DNA of 64,000 bases from JBBREP01 sp963716525 (GTDB taxonomy: Bacteria > Actinomycetota > Acidimicrobiia > IMCC26256 > PALSA-610), in NCBI GenBank assembly GCA_963716525.1, contig OY970315.1, forward strand, positions 1,922,001 through 1,986,000, given 5' to 3'. The notes beneath the pieces were generated by a model, which was not told the DNA's origin, made no database searches, and saw only the letters and a program-made list of their open reading frames with translations. The position numbers were made by a program, and so were the translations under genes. Below, in pieces: positions 16,180 through 24,079 of this stretch; positions within the stretch are counted from its first letter, which is position 1, and each line of letters begins with the position of its first letter.

Positions 16180-17220
16180 CTACGCGTTCAGCTCGGCCAC
16201 GAGCTCGAGCGCCTCGGGTTGCACCGCCTGCAGGATCAGCGTGCCCACGCCGCTCTCCTTCCACGCGCCGAGCCGGTCGGCGATGCGCTCCCTCGGACCA
16301 ATCAGGCACACCTCGTCGATCAGCTCGAGCGGCACCGCCGCCGCGGCCTCCTGCTTCTTGCCGTCGAGGTAGAGGTCCTGGATCTCCTTGGCCGCGGCCT
16401 CGAAGCCGTAGCGGCACGCGAGGTCGTTGTAGAAGTTCTTGCCCCGGGCGCCCATGCCGCCGACGTACAGCGCGATCTGGGGCCGCACGAAGCCGGCCAG
16501 CGCCTCGACGTCGTCGCCCACGATCGCCGCGCACGTGGGCGCGATGTCGAACGGCCGATCGGGCTCGGCGCGCTTGGCGCGGCCCTCGTCGACCGCGCCG
16601 CCGAAGGCGTCCCGGAAGCGGTAGGGCGAGAAGAAGATCGGCAGCCAGCCGTCAGCGATCTCGGCCGCGAGGGCCACGTTCTTCGGGCCGATCGCGGCGA
16701 GGTAGATCGGCACGTCGGCGCGCCGCGGGTGCACGATGATCTTCAGCGGCTTGCCGAGACCGGTGGCGCCCGCGCCGGTGTAGGGGATGTCGTAATACTC
16801 GCCGTGGTGCTCCAACGGGCCCTCACGCCGCAGGATCTCGCGCACGATCTCCACGTACTCGCGTGTGCGAGCGAGCGGCTTGCCATAGGCCTGGCCGTGC
16901 CAGCCTTCGGCCACCTGCGGGCCCGACGCGCCCAGCCCGAGCAGGAAGCGCCCGCCGCTCATGGCGTCGAGCGTGACCGTGGTCATCGCGGTCATCGCCG
17001 GCGTGCGCGCGGGCATCTGCATGATGCCGGTGCCCATGTTGATGCGGCTCGTGTGGGCGAGCAGCCAGGTGAGCGGTGTGACCGCGTCGGTGCCGTACGC
17101 CTCGGCCGTCCATGCCGACGCGAAGCCGAGTGCTTCGGCGCGCTGCGCGAGCTGCACGGCGCGCTCGAGCCCCGCACCCCAGTCCTGATACCCGAGATTG
17201 ATGCCCAACTCCATGAACAC
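16180..17220 (-). CDS. LLM class flavin/F420-dependent oxidoreductase
   Basis: 346-aa TIM-barrel enzyme of the luciferase-like family, in the branch that in actinobacteria mostly uses F420. Landmarks: MELGINLGYQDW, AEALGFASAWTAEAYGTDA, GTGIMQMPARTPAMTAM with the conserved bulge, SGGRFLLGLGASGPQVAEGW, and VPIYLAAIGPKNVALAAEIA. A start at Met3 is equally likely. The cofactor is inferred from the family, not seen. The gene ends one base after the convergent SGNH-like gene. Its start is five bases from a long palindrome shared with the divergent esterase-thioredoxin gene. Confidence 0.88.
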   Translation of the reverse strand: MFMELGINLGYQDWGAGLERAVQLAQRAEALGFASAWTAEAYGTDAVTPLTWLLAHTSRINMGTGIMQMPARTPAMTAMTTVTLDAMSGGRFLLGLGASGPQVAEGWHGQAYGKPLARTREYVEIVREILRREGPLEHHGEYYDIPYTGAGATGLGKPLKIIVHPRRADVPIYLAAIGPKNVALAAEIADGWLPIFFSPYRFRDAFGGAVDEGRAKRAEPDRPFDIAPTCAAIVGDDVEALAGFVRPQIALYVGGMGARGKNFYNDLACRYGFEAAAKEIQDLYLDGKKQEAAAAVPLELIDEVCLIGPRERIADRLGAWKESGVGTLILQAVQPEALELVAELNA

Positions 17221-17225
17221 CGACC

Positions 17226-17281
17226 CTAAAGCATGCGTCGTTTGGGACCGCTATATGGGCCCCAAACGACGCATGCTTTAG
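17226..17281. repeat. palindromic repeat A, copy 1 (extended arms)
   Basis: 21-base arms (17226-17246 and 17261-17281) share the CATGCGTCGTTTGGG core with three other copies. The 14-base loop ACCGCTATATGGGC resembles copy 3 in its first nine bases and diverges after. Unlike the other copies it lies between divergent genes, within 5 and 12 bases of their start codons, where a terminator would make little sense. Confidence 0.85.
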
Positions 17282-17292
17282 CGTGGTGGGCC

Positions 17293-18297
17293 GTGGATCT
17301 CGTCGTCAGCACGATCACTGGGTCGGATGCCGAGCGGCTGCTGCTGCTCGTACACGGCTACGGCGCCGACGAGCGCGACCTCGGCGCGCTGCTCCCGTAC
17401 CTCGACCCGCAGGGCACGTTCACCGCGGTGCTCCCGCGCGGCCCGCTGCCCGTGCCGGGCACCCCCGGCTACTCCTGGTACGACTTCACGTCGGCCGACG
17501 CGCAGGTGCTCGTCGACGGCTACGGCACGGCCCGCGCCGCGCTCGACGACCTGCTCGACGAGCAGTGCAAGACGCTCGGCTACGACCGGGCCGCGAGCGT
17601 GGTGGGCGGGTTCTCCCAGGGTGCGGGGCTCGCGCTCGCGCTGGGGCTCGGGCGCAGCGCCAAGCCGCGCCCGCTCGCGGTGCTCGCGCTCAGCCCCGCG
17701 GTGCCGGCGTTCGAGGCGATCGATCTCGACCCCAACGCCGCCGGCACGGTGCCGGTGCTGATCCAGCACGGCACGCACGACCCGCTCGTACCGGTGAAGC
17801 GGTCGCGCGCCGTGGCGCGCGACCTGCAGCGGCGGCGCGTGCCGGTGGTGTTCGGCGAGTACGCGATGGAGCACAACGTCACGCTCGACAGCATCCACGA
17901 CGCCGCGGCGTGGCTCCAGCAGGTGCTCGCGGGCGACCGGCCGAACGAGCCGGTGCCCGACGATCCGGTGGAGGCCGTCGCATCGGTGACCACCGCAAGC
18001 TGGAAGCAGGAGGTGGTCGACTCCGACCTCCCCGTCATCGTCGACTTCTGGGCGCCGTGGTGCCAGCCGTGCCGCCAGGTCGGGCCCGTGATCGAGGCGA
18101 TGTCGCGCATGCGCCAGGGCTCCTACCGGTTCGTGAAGGTGAACATCGACGAGGAACCGCAGCTCGCGCAGACCTACGACGTCCAGAGCATCCCGATGAT
18201 CGGCCTGTTCCGCAACGGGCGGCTCGAGCGCCGGTCGCTCGGCGCGAAGCCACGCCAGCAGCTCGAGGCCGAGCTCGGGATGATCGTCATCCCCTGA
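17293..18297 (+). CDS. phospholipase/carboxylesterase-thioredoxin fusion protein
   Basis: 334-aa protein with two domains. Residues 1-210 are an alpha/beta hydrolase of the phospholipase/carboxylesterase (YpfH-like) family: HGYGADERDL, nucleophile Ser108 in GGFSQGAG, Asp163 in GTHDPLVP, His194 in MEHNV. A linker follows, and residues 230-334 form a thioredoxin domain with WAPWCQPC (Cys257, Cys260), the cis-Pro at SIPMIGLF and a normal C-terminal helix. All catalytic residues of both domains are present. The GTG at 17293 is the first start outside the palindrome; the frame itself opens inside the palindrome arm. No signal peptide, so probably cytoplasmic. The function of the pairing is unknown. 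Confidence 0.88.
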   Translation: MDLVVSTITGSDAERLLLLVHGYGADERDLGALLPYLDPQGTFTAVLPRGPLPVPGTPGYSWYDFTSADAQVLVDGYGTARAALDDLLDEQCKTLGYDRAASVVGGFSQGAGLALALGLGRSAKPRPLAVLALSPAVPAFEAIDLDPNAAGTVPVLIQHGTHDPLVPVKRSRAVARDLQRRRVPVVFGEYAMEHNVTLDSIHDAAAWLQQVLAGDRPNEPVPDDPVEAVASVTTASWKQEVVDSDLPVIVDFWAPWCQPCRQVGPVIEAMSRMRQGSYRFVKVNIDEEPQLAQTYDVQSIPMIGLFRNGRLERRSLGAKPRQQLEAELGMIVIP

Positions 18298-18320
18298 CCA
18301 TGCTCGACAACAGAGGGCTG

Positions 18321-19401
18321 TCAGACAATACGGATGGTGCCCGCTCGGCCGGCGGTGGCGTGGCCGATCACTGCGGCGGCCGGCGTGCGGTTCGTGCCGA
18401 GCGCGGCGACCAGCGCGCCGGCGCGGTCGGGTGCGACCGCGAGCACCAGGCCGCCTGAGGTCTGGGCGTCGGCGAGCAGGTGCTGCTCGTCGAGCGGGAG
18501 CGTGCCCCAGTCGACGTGGTCGCTCACGAACGCGTGGTTGCGCTGCGTGCCACCGGCCACCATGCCGGCGGCGAGCAGCTCGCGCACACCGTCGATCACC
18601 GGCACCCGCGCGGCCTCGACGGTCGCGCCGACGTTCGACGCCGCGCACAGCTCGCGAAGGTGGCCGAGCAGGCCGAAGCCGGTGATGTCGGTGGCGGCGT
18701 GCACGCCGACTTCCAGCGCCGCGTCACGGGCCCCCGCGTTCAACGTGGTCATCAGCTCGACGGCCCGGCTGACCATCACGGCCAGACCGGTATCGGGATG
18801 CGCGCCCGCCGCGCTTCACCGCGGTGGAGATCACGCCGAGTCCGGTGGGCTTCGTGAGCACCAGCGCGTCGCCGGGCTGCGCGCCGGCGTTCGTGAGCAC
18901 GTGGTCGGGATGCACCGTGCCCACGACCGCGAGGCCGAACTTCGGTTCGGCGTCGTCGATCGAGTGGCCACCCGCCACCAGACAGCCGGCGTCGCGGCAG
19001 ACCGAGGACCCGCCGTCGAGCACCCGGGCCAGCAGCTCGAACGGCAACCCCTCCCGTGGCCAGGCCACGAGGTTGAGCGCCAGCAGCGGGGCGCCACCCA
19101 TCGCGTACACGTCGGACAGTGCGTTGACAGCCGCGATGCGGCCCCAGTCGAAGGGGTCGTCCACGATCGGTGTGAAGAAGTCGGTGGTGACCACGATGGC
19201 GAGGTCGTCGCGCAGCCGGTAGACGGCCGCGTCGTCGGACGTGTCGAACCCCACGAGCAGGTCGGCGTCGCGGGTGCCGGCGGCGTCGCGGTCGAACCCG
19301 CGGACGAGCCCGAGGACGGTGCGCAGATCGGCGGGGGAGAGCTTGCACGCGCAGCCCGCGCCGTGCGAGAAGCTCGTGAGGCGAATCTGCTCGGCAACCA
19401 C
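18321..19401 (-). pseudogene. selD: selenide, water dikinase (SelD), frameshifted
   Basis: Makes selenophosphate from selenide and ATP for selenocysteine or selenouridine. From GTG 19401 the protein has FSHGAGCACKLSP with Cys17 and Lys20 at the same numbers as the E. coli enzyme, followed by DDAAVY, FFTPIVDDPFDWGRIAA, SDVYAMGG and GGHSIDD. Near 18808 the frame changes: VKR is followed in another frame by AGAHPDTGLAVMVSRA and the rest (AATDITGFGLLGHL, DAQTSGGLVLAV) to 18321. Deleting one G from CGCGGCGGG restores the frame. The active-site residue is Cys, not Sec. No selA, selB or tRNA-Sec is in the window. Confidence 0.88.
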
Positions 19402-19436
19402 GGAGTGCACGCTACCGACGGCATCCCGCGCCCCAC

Positions 19437-19523
19437 GCGGCGACCGGAGGAGCCGACCGCGCGACGGAGGAGCGAGATCGGGCCGCAGGGAGCTCGCCGT
19501 GCCGCCGGAGGCGGCACGAAATG
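19437..19523 (-). repeat. repeat E, copy 1, with hairpin, abutting a stop codon
   Basis: About 87 bases, similar throughout to 22155-22240 (shared blocks GCGGCGACCGGAG, GCAGGGAGCTCGCCG, GCCGGAGGCGGC). It includes a 7-bp hairpin TGCCGCC-GGA-GGCGGCA at 19500-19516. It directly follows the stop of the minus-strand NlpC/P60 gene, so it may serve as its terminator. The other copy sits in the same place behind another minus gene. Confidence 0.6.
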
Positions 19524-20690
19524 TCAGGGCCGGCCGATGCCGACGAGGTCGCCGCGCATGTAGCCGGCCTCGCGCACGTTGACCCCGGTGTAGGGCGCCT
19601 CGACCATGAGGCCGTTGCCGATGATGATGCCCACGTGGTGCACGTAGCTGCGGCTGCCGTAGAAGGCGAGGTCGCCGGGCTGGGCCTGGCCGATCGGCAC
19701 GCTCGGGAACATGTGGTATTGCGCGTCGGCCGAGTGCGGCATGTAGATGCCGCCTTGCTGCCAGGCCCGCATGGTCAGTCCCGAGCAGTCGTAGCTGTTC
19801 GGGCCGGCCGCCGCGTACACGTAGGGCTTGCCGATCTGGGCCATCGCGAAGTTGACGGCCGCGCCCACGCCGGCGCTCGGTGCGGGCGCCGGGCCCACGA
19901 TCGGTCCGCCGCCGACGCCGCCCCCGCCGCCGGACTGCGCCGAGACGGTGGCGGCCCGGGCCGCGGCCGAGCGGGCCCGCGCCGCGGCGGCGGCGCGCTG
20001 TGCGGCGAGCTCCGCGGCCTGCTCGCGTGCGATCTCGTCCTTCAGCGCCGCGTTCGTCTGGTTGTAGAGGCTGCGCTCGTGCTGGTTGAGCGCCACGATC
20101 TGGTGCTGCTGCGACTGCAGCGAGGCGAGCTGGCTGCTCTGGGCCGCCTCGGCCTTGTCGAGCTGGGCCTTGGCTCGGGTGCGGGAGTCGCGGGCGTTGC
20201 GGTACTTGTCGATGCGCTGCTGGTCCTGGGCCGCGGCGGCCTGGGTGTACACGCTCATCGCGCTCTGCTGCTGCACCGAGGCCGCGCTCTCGGCCGCGAG
20301 GTCGGCTGCGCCGCCGGCGCCGCGGTAGAGCGCCGCGGCCCGGGCGACGACCGCGCCGTGCAGCGAGTCGATCGTGTGCTGCGCCGACTTGATCTGCAGC
20401 GAGGTGCGGTGGATCTGGTCGTGCAGCTGGCCGAGTCGCAGCTGGGCGCCGTTGATCTGCTCGTCGAGGGTGGAGATCCGCTGACCGTTCGCGTCGATCT
20501 GGGCGAGGATCCGCTGGGCCTGCTGGCGCAAGGTCGCGGCGGACTGCGCCTGCGCGTGTGTGGCGCTCAGTGCCACGGGCGCGCTGATACACGCCAGCAG
20601 GGCTGCCGCCACCGCCAGGCTCGACCGGCCAGGGCGGCGATTCCGCTCCTGGGCGGCGTCACGAACGGGAACCGTCGTACGTCGACCCAT
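19524..20690 (-). CDS. secreted NlpC/P60 peptidoglycan endopeptidase with coiled coil
   Basis: 388-aa exported hydrolase that would cut peptidoglycan stem peptides. A signal peptide (RSSLAVAAALLACISAPVAL) is followed by a long coiled coil (about residues 50-230, Ala/Gln/Arg-rich), a Gly linker, and the NlpC/P60 domain: YDCSGLTMRAW with the catalytic Cys, YVHHVGIIIG with the His, and a final polar-residue block. This layout matches RipA/CwlO-type division and growth hydrolases, in which the coiled coil inhibits or targets the enzyme. The ATG at 20690 is chosen because it precedes the signal peptide. A repeat E copy abuts the stop. Confidence 0.93.
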   Translation of the reverse strand: MGRRTTVPVRDAAQERNRRPGRSSLAVAAALLACISAPVALSATHAQAQSAATLRQQAQRILAQIDANGQRISTLDEQINGAQLRLGQLHDQIHRTSLQIKSAQHTIDSLHGAVVARAAALYRGAGGAADLAAESAASVQQQSAMSVYTQAAAAQDQQRIDKYRNARDSRTRAKAQLDKAEAAQSSQLASLQSQQHQIVALNQHERSLYNQTNAALKDEIAREQAAELAAQRAAAAARARSAAARAATVSAQSGGGGGVGGGPIVGPAPAPSAGVGAAVNFAMAQIGKPYVYAAAGPNSYDCSGLTMRAWQQGGIYMPHSADAQYHMFPSVPIGQAQPGDLAFYGSRSYVHHVGIIIGNGLMVEAPYTGVNVREAGYMRGDLVGIGRP

Positions 20691-20798
20691 AGACAATGTC
20701 GTGGTCCCCGCCCCCGCATCGGCTGGTATCCCCCTGTGGGCGCCGGAACCGCCGGTCACCGTAGCAACATCCGCGCCGGCCCTGTCACACCGAGGCTC

Positions 20799-20830
20799 CA
20801 AAAGCGCCCTGACCTGGACTTTTGGGCGCT
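20799..20830 (-). terminator. rho-independent terminator of the thioredoxin-fold gene
   Basis: On the minus strand, AGCGCCC (20830-20824) pairs with GGGCGCT (20809-20803) and is followed by TTTTGG. It lies about 30 bases after the stop of the minus gene at 20861 and ahead of the NlpC/P60 start. An alternative pairing of CCAAAAG with CTTTTGG competes with it. This is the only classical T-tailed hairpin I found. Confidence 0.7.
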
Positions 20831-20860
20831 CCAGGCCGGTCGGTGGGTCAGGGGAGCGGG

Positions 20861-21340
20861 TCAGACCGCCCAGCCGGCGCTGGCCGCCGGTCCGCCGGCC
20901 GTGGAGATGGCCGGCGAGGTCCAGTGCACGTGGCGGGCGAGCTCGTCGGCGGTCTTTTGCCACTCCGACGGGCTCCAACCCTGAGCGGCGCCGACGAGCG
21001 TCGTGTCCTGGCGCAGGTGCACGAAGGCGGGCAGTCGCTCGATGCCGAGGCTCGTGGCGAGCGTGCCGTCGGGGTCGCAGAACACGAGGTAGCGGTCGGC
21101 GAGCTCGCCGAGGATGCGGCGCGTGATGGCGGCGGTGCTCGCGACCCAGATCGTGGTGCGCACGTCGGAGTCGCCGAACGTTGCGTAGATGCGGTCGATG
21201 ACGCGGTTCCACGCGCTCGCCTCGGCCCGGGCCGGCAGCATCACGATCGCGAGGTTGAACGTGGTGGCCCAGTCGTCGAGCGACCGGGTCACGCCGTGCA
21301 CGTTCGTGAGCTGGAGGTTCGGATCAGGGTTCTGCGCCAC
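20861..21340 (-). CDS. thioredoxin-fold protein without the CxxC motif
   Basis: 159-aa soluble protein whose pattern looks like a thioredoxin/peroxiredoxin fold: TTFNLAIVMLPARAEASAWN, then TTIWVAST, then LGIERLPAFVHLRQD, where the Pro is at the cis-Pro position before a beta strand. No CxxC or peroxidatic Cys is visible, so it is unlikely to be a redox enzyme by itself. GTG 21340 gives VAQNPDPNLQLTNVHG; the frame is open further upstream as a shadow of the next gene. It is followed by a clear terminator. Function unknown. Confidence 0.75.
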   Translation of the reverse strand: MAQNPDPNLQLTNVHGVTRSLDDWATTFNLAIVMLPARAEASAWNRVIDRIYATFGDSDVRTTIWVASTAAITRRILGELADRYLVFCDPDGTLATSLGIERLPAFVHLRQDTTLVGAAQGWSPSEWQKTADELARHVHWTSPAISTAGGPAASAGWAV

Positions 21341-21384
21341 CGGGCGTGGAGGATAACGGGCCGCTGCCGGAGCCCACGCAATGC

Positions 21385-22077
21385 TCAGGGCAACTGGTCG
21401 TGCAGGAAGCTGATTGCGGCCGTGATCGCCTGCTCGGCGTCGGCCTCGTGGTAGGTGCCGAGCGCGTTCTCCTCGTTGCCGAACGCGTGACCGCGTTCGG
21501 GATAGACCCGGATGTCCACGCTCTTGCCCCGTTCCCGCAACTGCTGCCCGAGCGCTTTGACCGCGTCGATCGGGAAGAAGTCGTCCTGGCCGGCGAAGTG
21601 GCCCTGCACCCGGGCCGTGAGCCCCGACCAGTCGGGCGCGTTGTCGCCGAGCGGCGCGCCGTAGAACGGCACCACGGCCTTCACCCGGTCGCCCTGCTGC
21701 GCGGCGAGCACGAGCGAGAGCATGCCGCCCATGCAGAAACCGACGACGCCGACGGCCTTGCCGTTCACCGCTGCGTGACCGAGCAGGAAGTCGATCGCGC
21801 CGTCCATGTCGCGCGCGGCCCGGTCCATCGGCAGCGTCGACATGAGGTGCCCGGCCTTGTCCATCTCGTCGTGCTGGGCGATCTCGCCGTGGAAGAGGTC
21901 GGGCGCGAGCGCGGTGAAGCCGCTCGTGGCGAGCCGGTCGCAGAACCGTGTGATCTGCGGCACGAGGCCCCACCACTCCTGCACCACGAGCACCCCGGGC
22001 CCCCGCCCGTTGATGGAACGGGCCAGGTACCCCGACGCGGTGCTGCCGTTGCTCGCGAACTCGACGGTCTCTCCCAT
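21385..22077 (-). CDS. dienelactone hydrolase family protein
   Basis: 230-aa alpha/beta hydrolase with Cys as nucleophile. VGFCMGGMLSLVLAA holds the Cys, FAGQDDFFP the Asp and PERGHAFGN the His; VVQEWWGLVPQI is the conserved N-terminal block. Length is normal for carboxymethylenebutenolidase-like enzymes, but most members are of unknown substrate. ATG 22077 gives METVEF-like start MGETVEFASNG. The frame is open upstream through a 48-base tandem repeat, which would add SGTR repeats if an earlier start were used; I consider that unlikely. The thioredoxin-fold gene follows 44 bases later. Confidence 0.92.
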   Translation of the reverse strand: MGETVEFASNGSTASGYLARSINGRGPGVLVVQEWWGLVPQITRFCDRLATSGFTALAPDLFHGEIAQHDEMDKAGHLMSTLPMDRAARDMDGAIDFLLGHAAVNGKAVGVVGFCMGGMLSLVLAAQQGDRVKAVVPFYGAPLGDNAPDWSGLTARVQGHFAGQDDFFPIDAVKALGQQLRERGKSVDIRVYPERGHAFGNEENALGTYHEADAEQAITAAISFLHDQLP

Positions 22078-22091
22078 GCGGCGCAATCTAT

Positions 22092-22139
22092 TTCCCGATC
22101 GTGTTCCCGATCGTGTTCCCGATCGTGTTCCCGATCGTG
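22092..22139. repeat. 12-bp tandem repeat, four perfect units
   Basis: TTCCCGATCGTG repeated four times, beginning 15 bases upstream of the dienelactone hydrolase start codon (minus strand). The position is right for affecting promoter spacing or leader structure. Another 4 x 12 array containing GATCGTG lies upstream of the WS/DGAT gene at 55908-55955. Confidence 0.9.
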
Positions 22140-22154
22140 CGATCCCGCTCGGGC

Positions 22155-22240
22155 GCGGCGACCGGAGCAGCTCAGGAGCGACGAAGGAGCGAGATGAGTG
22201 CGCAGGGAGCTCGCCGCGCTGCCGGAGGCGGCGCAATGGT
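22155..22240 (-). repeat. repeat E, copy 2, near a stop codon
   Basis: Second copy of the 19437-19523 repeat with a few small gaps; the hairpin arms are less perfect here. It ends five bases from the stop of the minus-strand MBL hydrolase gene, the same placement as copy 1. Confidence 0.6.
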
Positions 22241-22245
22241 GATGC

Positions 22246-23094
22246 TCAACCCAAGCCGATGGCCTTGAGCATCGACGGCGGCATCTCGTCGCGACCGGCG
22301 CGCAGCAGCGCGGCTCGCTCGATGTTGATCGGGTCGCGCTCGGCCCGTTCGAGCCAGGTGTCCCACGGCCCCGGTGGGATCGTGCCCGCCACGCAGTGCC
22401 GCAGGTACTCGGCGAGCGCGTGCACGTCGGCGGCGTCGCCCACCGGTCCGTGGCCGGGCACGATCGTGGTGGCGACGTCGGCGACCGCGTCGAGTGTGGC
22501 GGCCCATGTGGCCGGGTCGCCCTGGAACGCGAGCGGGGTCACGCCGAAGAAGCAGAGATCGCCGGCGAACAGGATGTCGGCGTCCTCCACGAGCACCATC
22601 ACGTCGCCGCTCGTGTGCCCGCTCGCGGGCAGCAGCTCGGCGCGCGGCGTGAGCGGCGCGGCGTCGGCGACGAGATGCGTGACCTTGCGGCAGCCGATCT
22701 CGGCGAGCTCGTCGAAGCCCTCGGCGAACGCGGGCATGAACGCCTTGTACGCGTCGATCGGCATGTCGGTGAAGTCGAGGAGATCGCTCGTTTGCTGCGA
22801 GCCGTAGACCGCGGCGTTGGCGAAGGCACGCGAGCCGCCCACATGGTCGATGTGCGCGTGCGTTAGCACGAGCCGGCGGATGGGATGGCCGAGCGCGATC
22901 ACCGCGTCGGCGAACGGCTCCCACTGCTCGCGCACCATGAGCGTGTCGACCACGGTGACGCCGTCGTCGTCCACGATCACGCCGGCGTTGCTCACGCCCG
23001 ACTCGCCGCCCGGCTGCAGCCACACGTACACGCCGGGAGCGAGCTCGTGGAGTGTGCGGGCCGGGACGTCGCCATGCACGTTCGCCCTGGTCAC
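22246..23094 (-). CDS. MBL-fold metallo-hydrolase
   Basis: 282-aa metallo-beta-lactamase-fold hydrolase. The di-zinc motif THAHIDHVGG is complete, followed by SGHTSGDVMV (His), FAGDLCF (bridging Asp) and a final PGHGPVGD His. The N-terminal HELAPGVYVWLQPGGESGVSNAGVI and the C-terminal 60-residue helical part resemble the broad group that includes alkyl sulfatase- and quorum-lactonase-like enzymes. The GTG at 23094 lies 40 bases from the divergent CoA lyase start, so the two share a short promoter region. Substrate unknown. Confidence 0.9.
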   Translation of the reverse strand: MTRANVHGDVPARTLHELAPGVYVWLQPGGESGVSNAGVIVDDDGVTVVDTLMVREQWEPFADAVIALGHPIRRLVLTHAHIDHVGGSRAFANAAVYGSQQTSDLLDFTDMPIDAYKAFMPAFAEGFDELAEIGCRKVTHLVADAAPLTPRAELLPASGHTSGDVMVLVEDADILFAGDLCFFGVTPLAFQGDPATWAATLDAVADVATTIVPGHGPVGDAADVHALAEYLRHCVAGTIPPGPWDTWLERAERDPINIERAALLRAGRDEMPPSMLKAIGLG

Positions 23095-23134
23095 GACTCG
23101 ACCCTACCCACGGCGCGGCCGTACCCTTTCGCCC

Positions 23135-24076
23135 ATGTCCGAGCGCACCCGCAGCATGCCGCGTCGTTCCTGCCTGTCGGTCCCGGGGTCGAGCGAGAAG
23201 ATGCTCGGCAAGGGGCCGGGGATCCCCGCCGACATGACGTTCCTCGACCTCGAGGACGCCGTCGCGCCGCTCGAGAAAGAGGCAGCCCGGCCCAAGGTGG
23301 TCGACGCGATCCGGAACCTGCCGTGGGACGACCGTGTGCTGTGCGTGCGCGTGAACGCGTGGGACACCGAGTGGACGGTGTTCGACGTCATCGAGGTCGT
23401 CGGCAACGCGGGAGAGCGGCTCGACGAGATCATGCTGCCGAAGGTGCAGACCGCGGCCGAGGTCGTCGCGATGGACCTGCTGCTCACGCAGGTCGAGCAG
23501 AAAGCAGGTCTTCCCGCCGGTCACATCGGCATCGAGGCGCAGATCGAGACGGCGCGCGGCATCATCAACGTCGAGGAGATCTGCGCGGCGTCGCCGCGGC
23601 TCGAGACGATCATCCTCGGCCCGGTCGACATGTCGGCGTCGATGGAGATGCCGTCACTCGCCGGTGGCCTGCACATCCCCGAGTACCCGGGCGACTACTT
23701 CCACTACGTGTTCGTGAAGATCCTCATGGCCGGGCGCGCGAACGGCTTGCAGGTGATCGACGGTCCCTACGTGAAGGTGCGCGACGCCGAGGGCTTCCGT
23801 GAGTTCTCGACGCGCACGCAGATCCTCGGCTACGACGGGAAGTGGGCGCTGCATCCCGACCAGGTGACGATCCTGAACGACGTGTTCGGCGTCAGCCAGG
23901 AGCAGTTCGACCACGCGTGCGACATCCTCGAGACCTACGAGAAGGCCACCACCGAAGGCGACCGCAAGGGCGCGGTGATGCTCGGCGACGAGATGATCGA
24001 CGAGGCGTCGCGCAAGGTGGCGATCAAGCTCAAGGCCCGGGGCGAACGCCAGGGCCGCACGCGCACCGCGCACTGA
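23135..24076 (+). CDS. HpcH/HpaI-CitE family CoA-ester lyase
   Basis: 313-aa TIM-barrel enzyme expected to cleave a (citra)malyl-CoA or HMG-CoA-type thioester by Mg2+-dependent aldol cleavage. SCLSVPGSSEKMLGKG and MTFLDLEDAVAP are the CoA and metal motifs; IGIEAQIETARGI has the conserved Glu, and YDGKWALHPDQVTILN is the C-terminal lid typical of malyl-CoA lyases. The M. tuberculosis relative Rv2498c acts in leucine and itaconate breakdown beside a MaoC protein, Rv2499c (from memory). A MaoC gene and an acyl-CoA dehydrogenase lie 8-10 kb away here. The exact substrate cannot be read from the sequence. Confidence 0.9.
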   Translation: MSERTRSMPRRSCLSVPGSSEKMLGKGPGIPADMTFLDLEDAVAPLEKEAARPKVVDAIRNLPWDDRVLCVRVNAWDTEWTVFDVIEVVGNAGERLDEIMLPKVQTAAEVVAMDLLLTQVEQKAGLPAGHIGIEAQIETARGIINVEEICAASPRLETIILGPVDMSASMEMPSLAGGLHIPEYPGDYFHYVFVKILMAGRANGLQVIDGPYVKVRDAEGFREFSTRTQILGYDGKWALHPDQVTILNDVFGVSQEQFDHACDILETYEKATTEGDRKGAVMLGDEMIDEASRKVAIKLKARGERQGRTRTAH

Positions 24077-24079
24077 ACA

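Noticed and set aside
20691..20860. c-di-AMP (ydaO-type) riboswitch upstream of the NlpC/P60 gene
   Set aside because: Such genes often have one in actinobacteria, so I looked, but I could not align the conserved ydaO blocks; only a terminator for the upstream gene is clear. A covariance-model search would decide.
22092..22139. CRISPR array
   Set aside because: Four contiguous 12-base units without spacers; no cas gene in the window.
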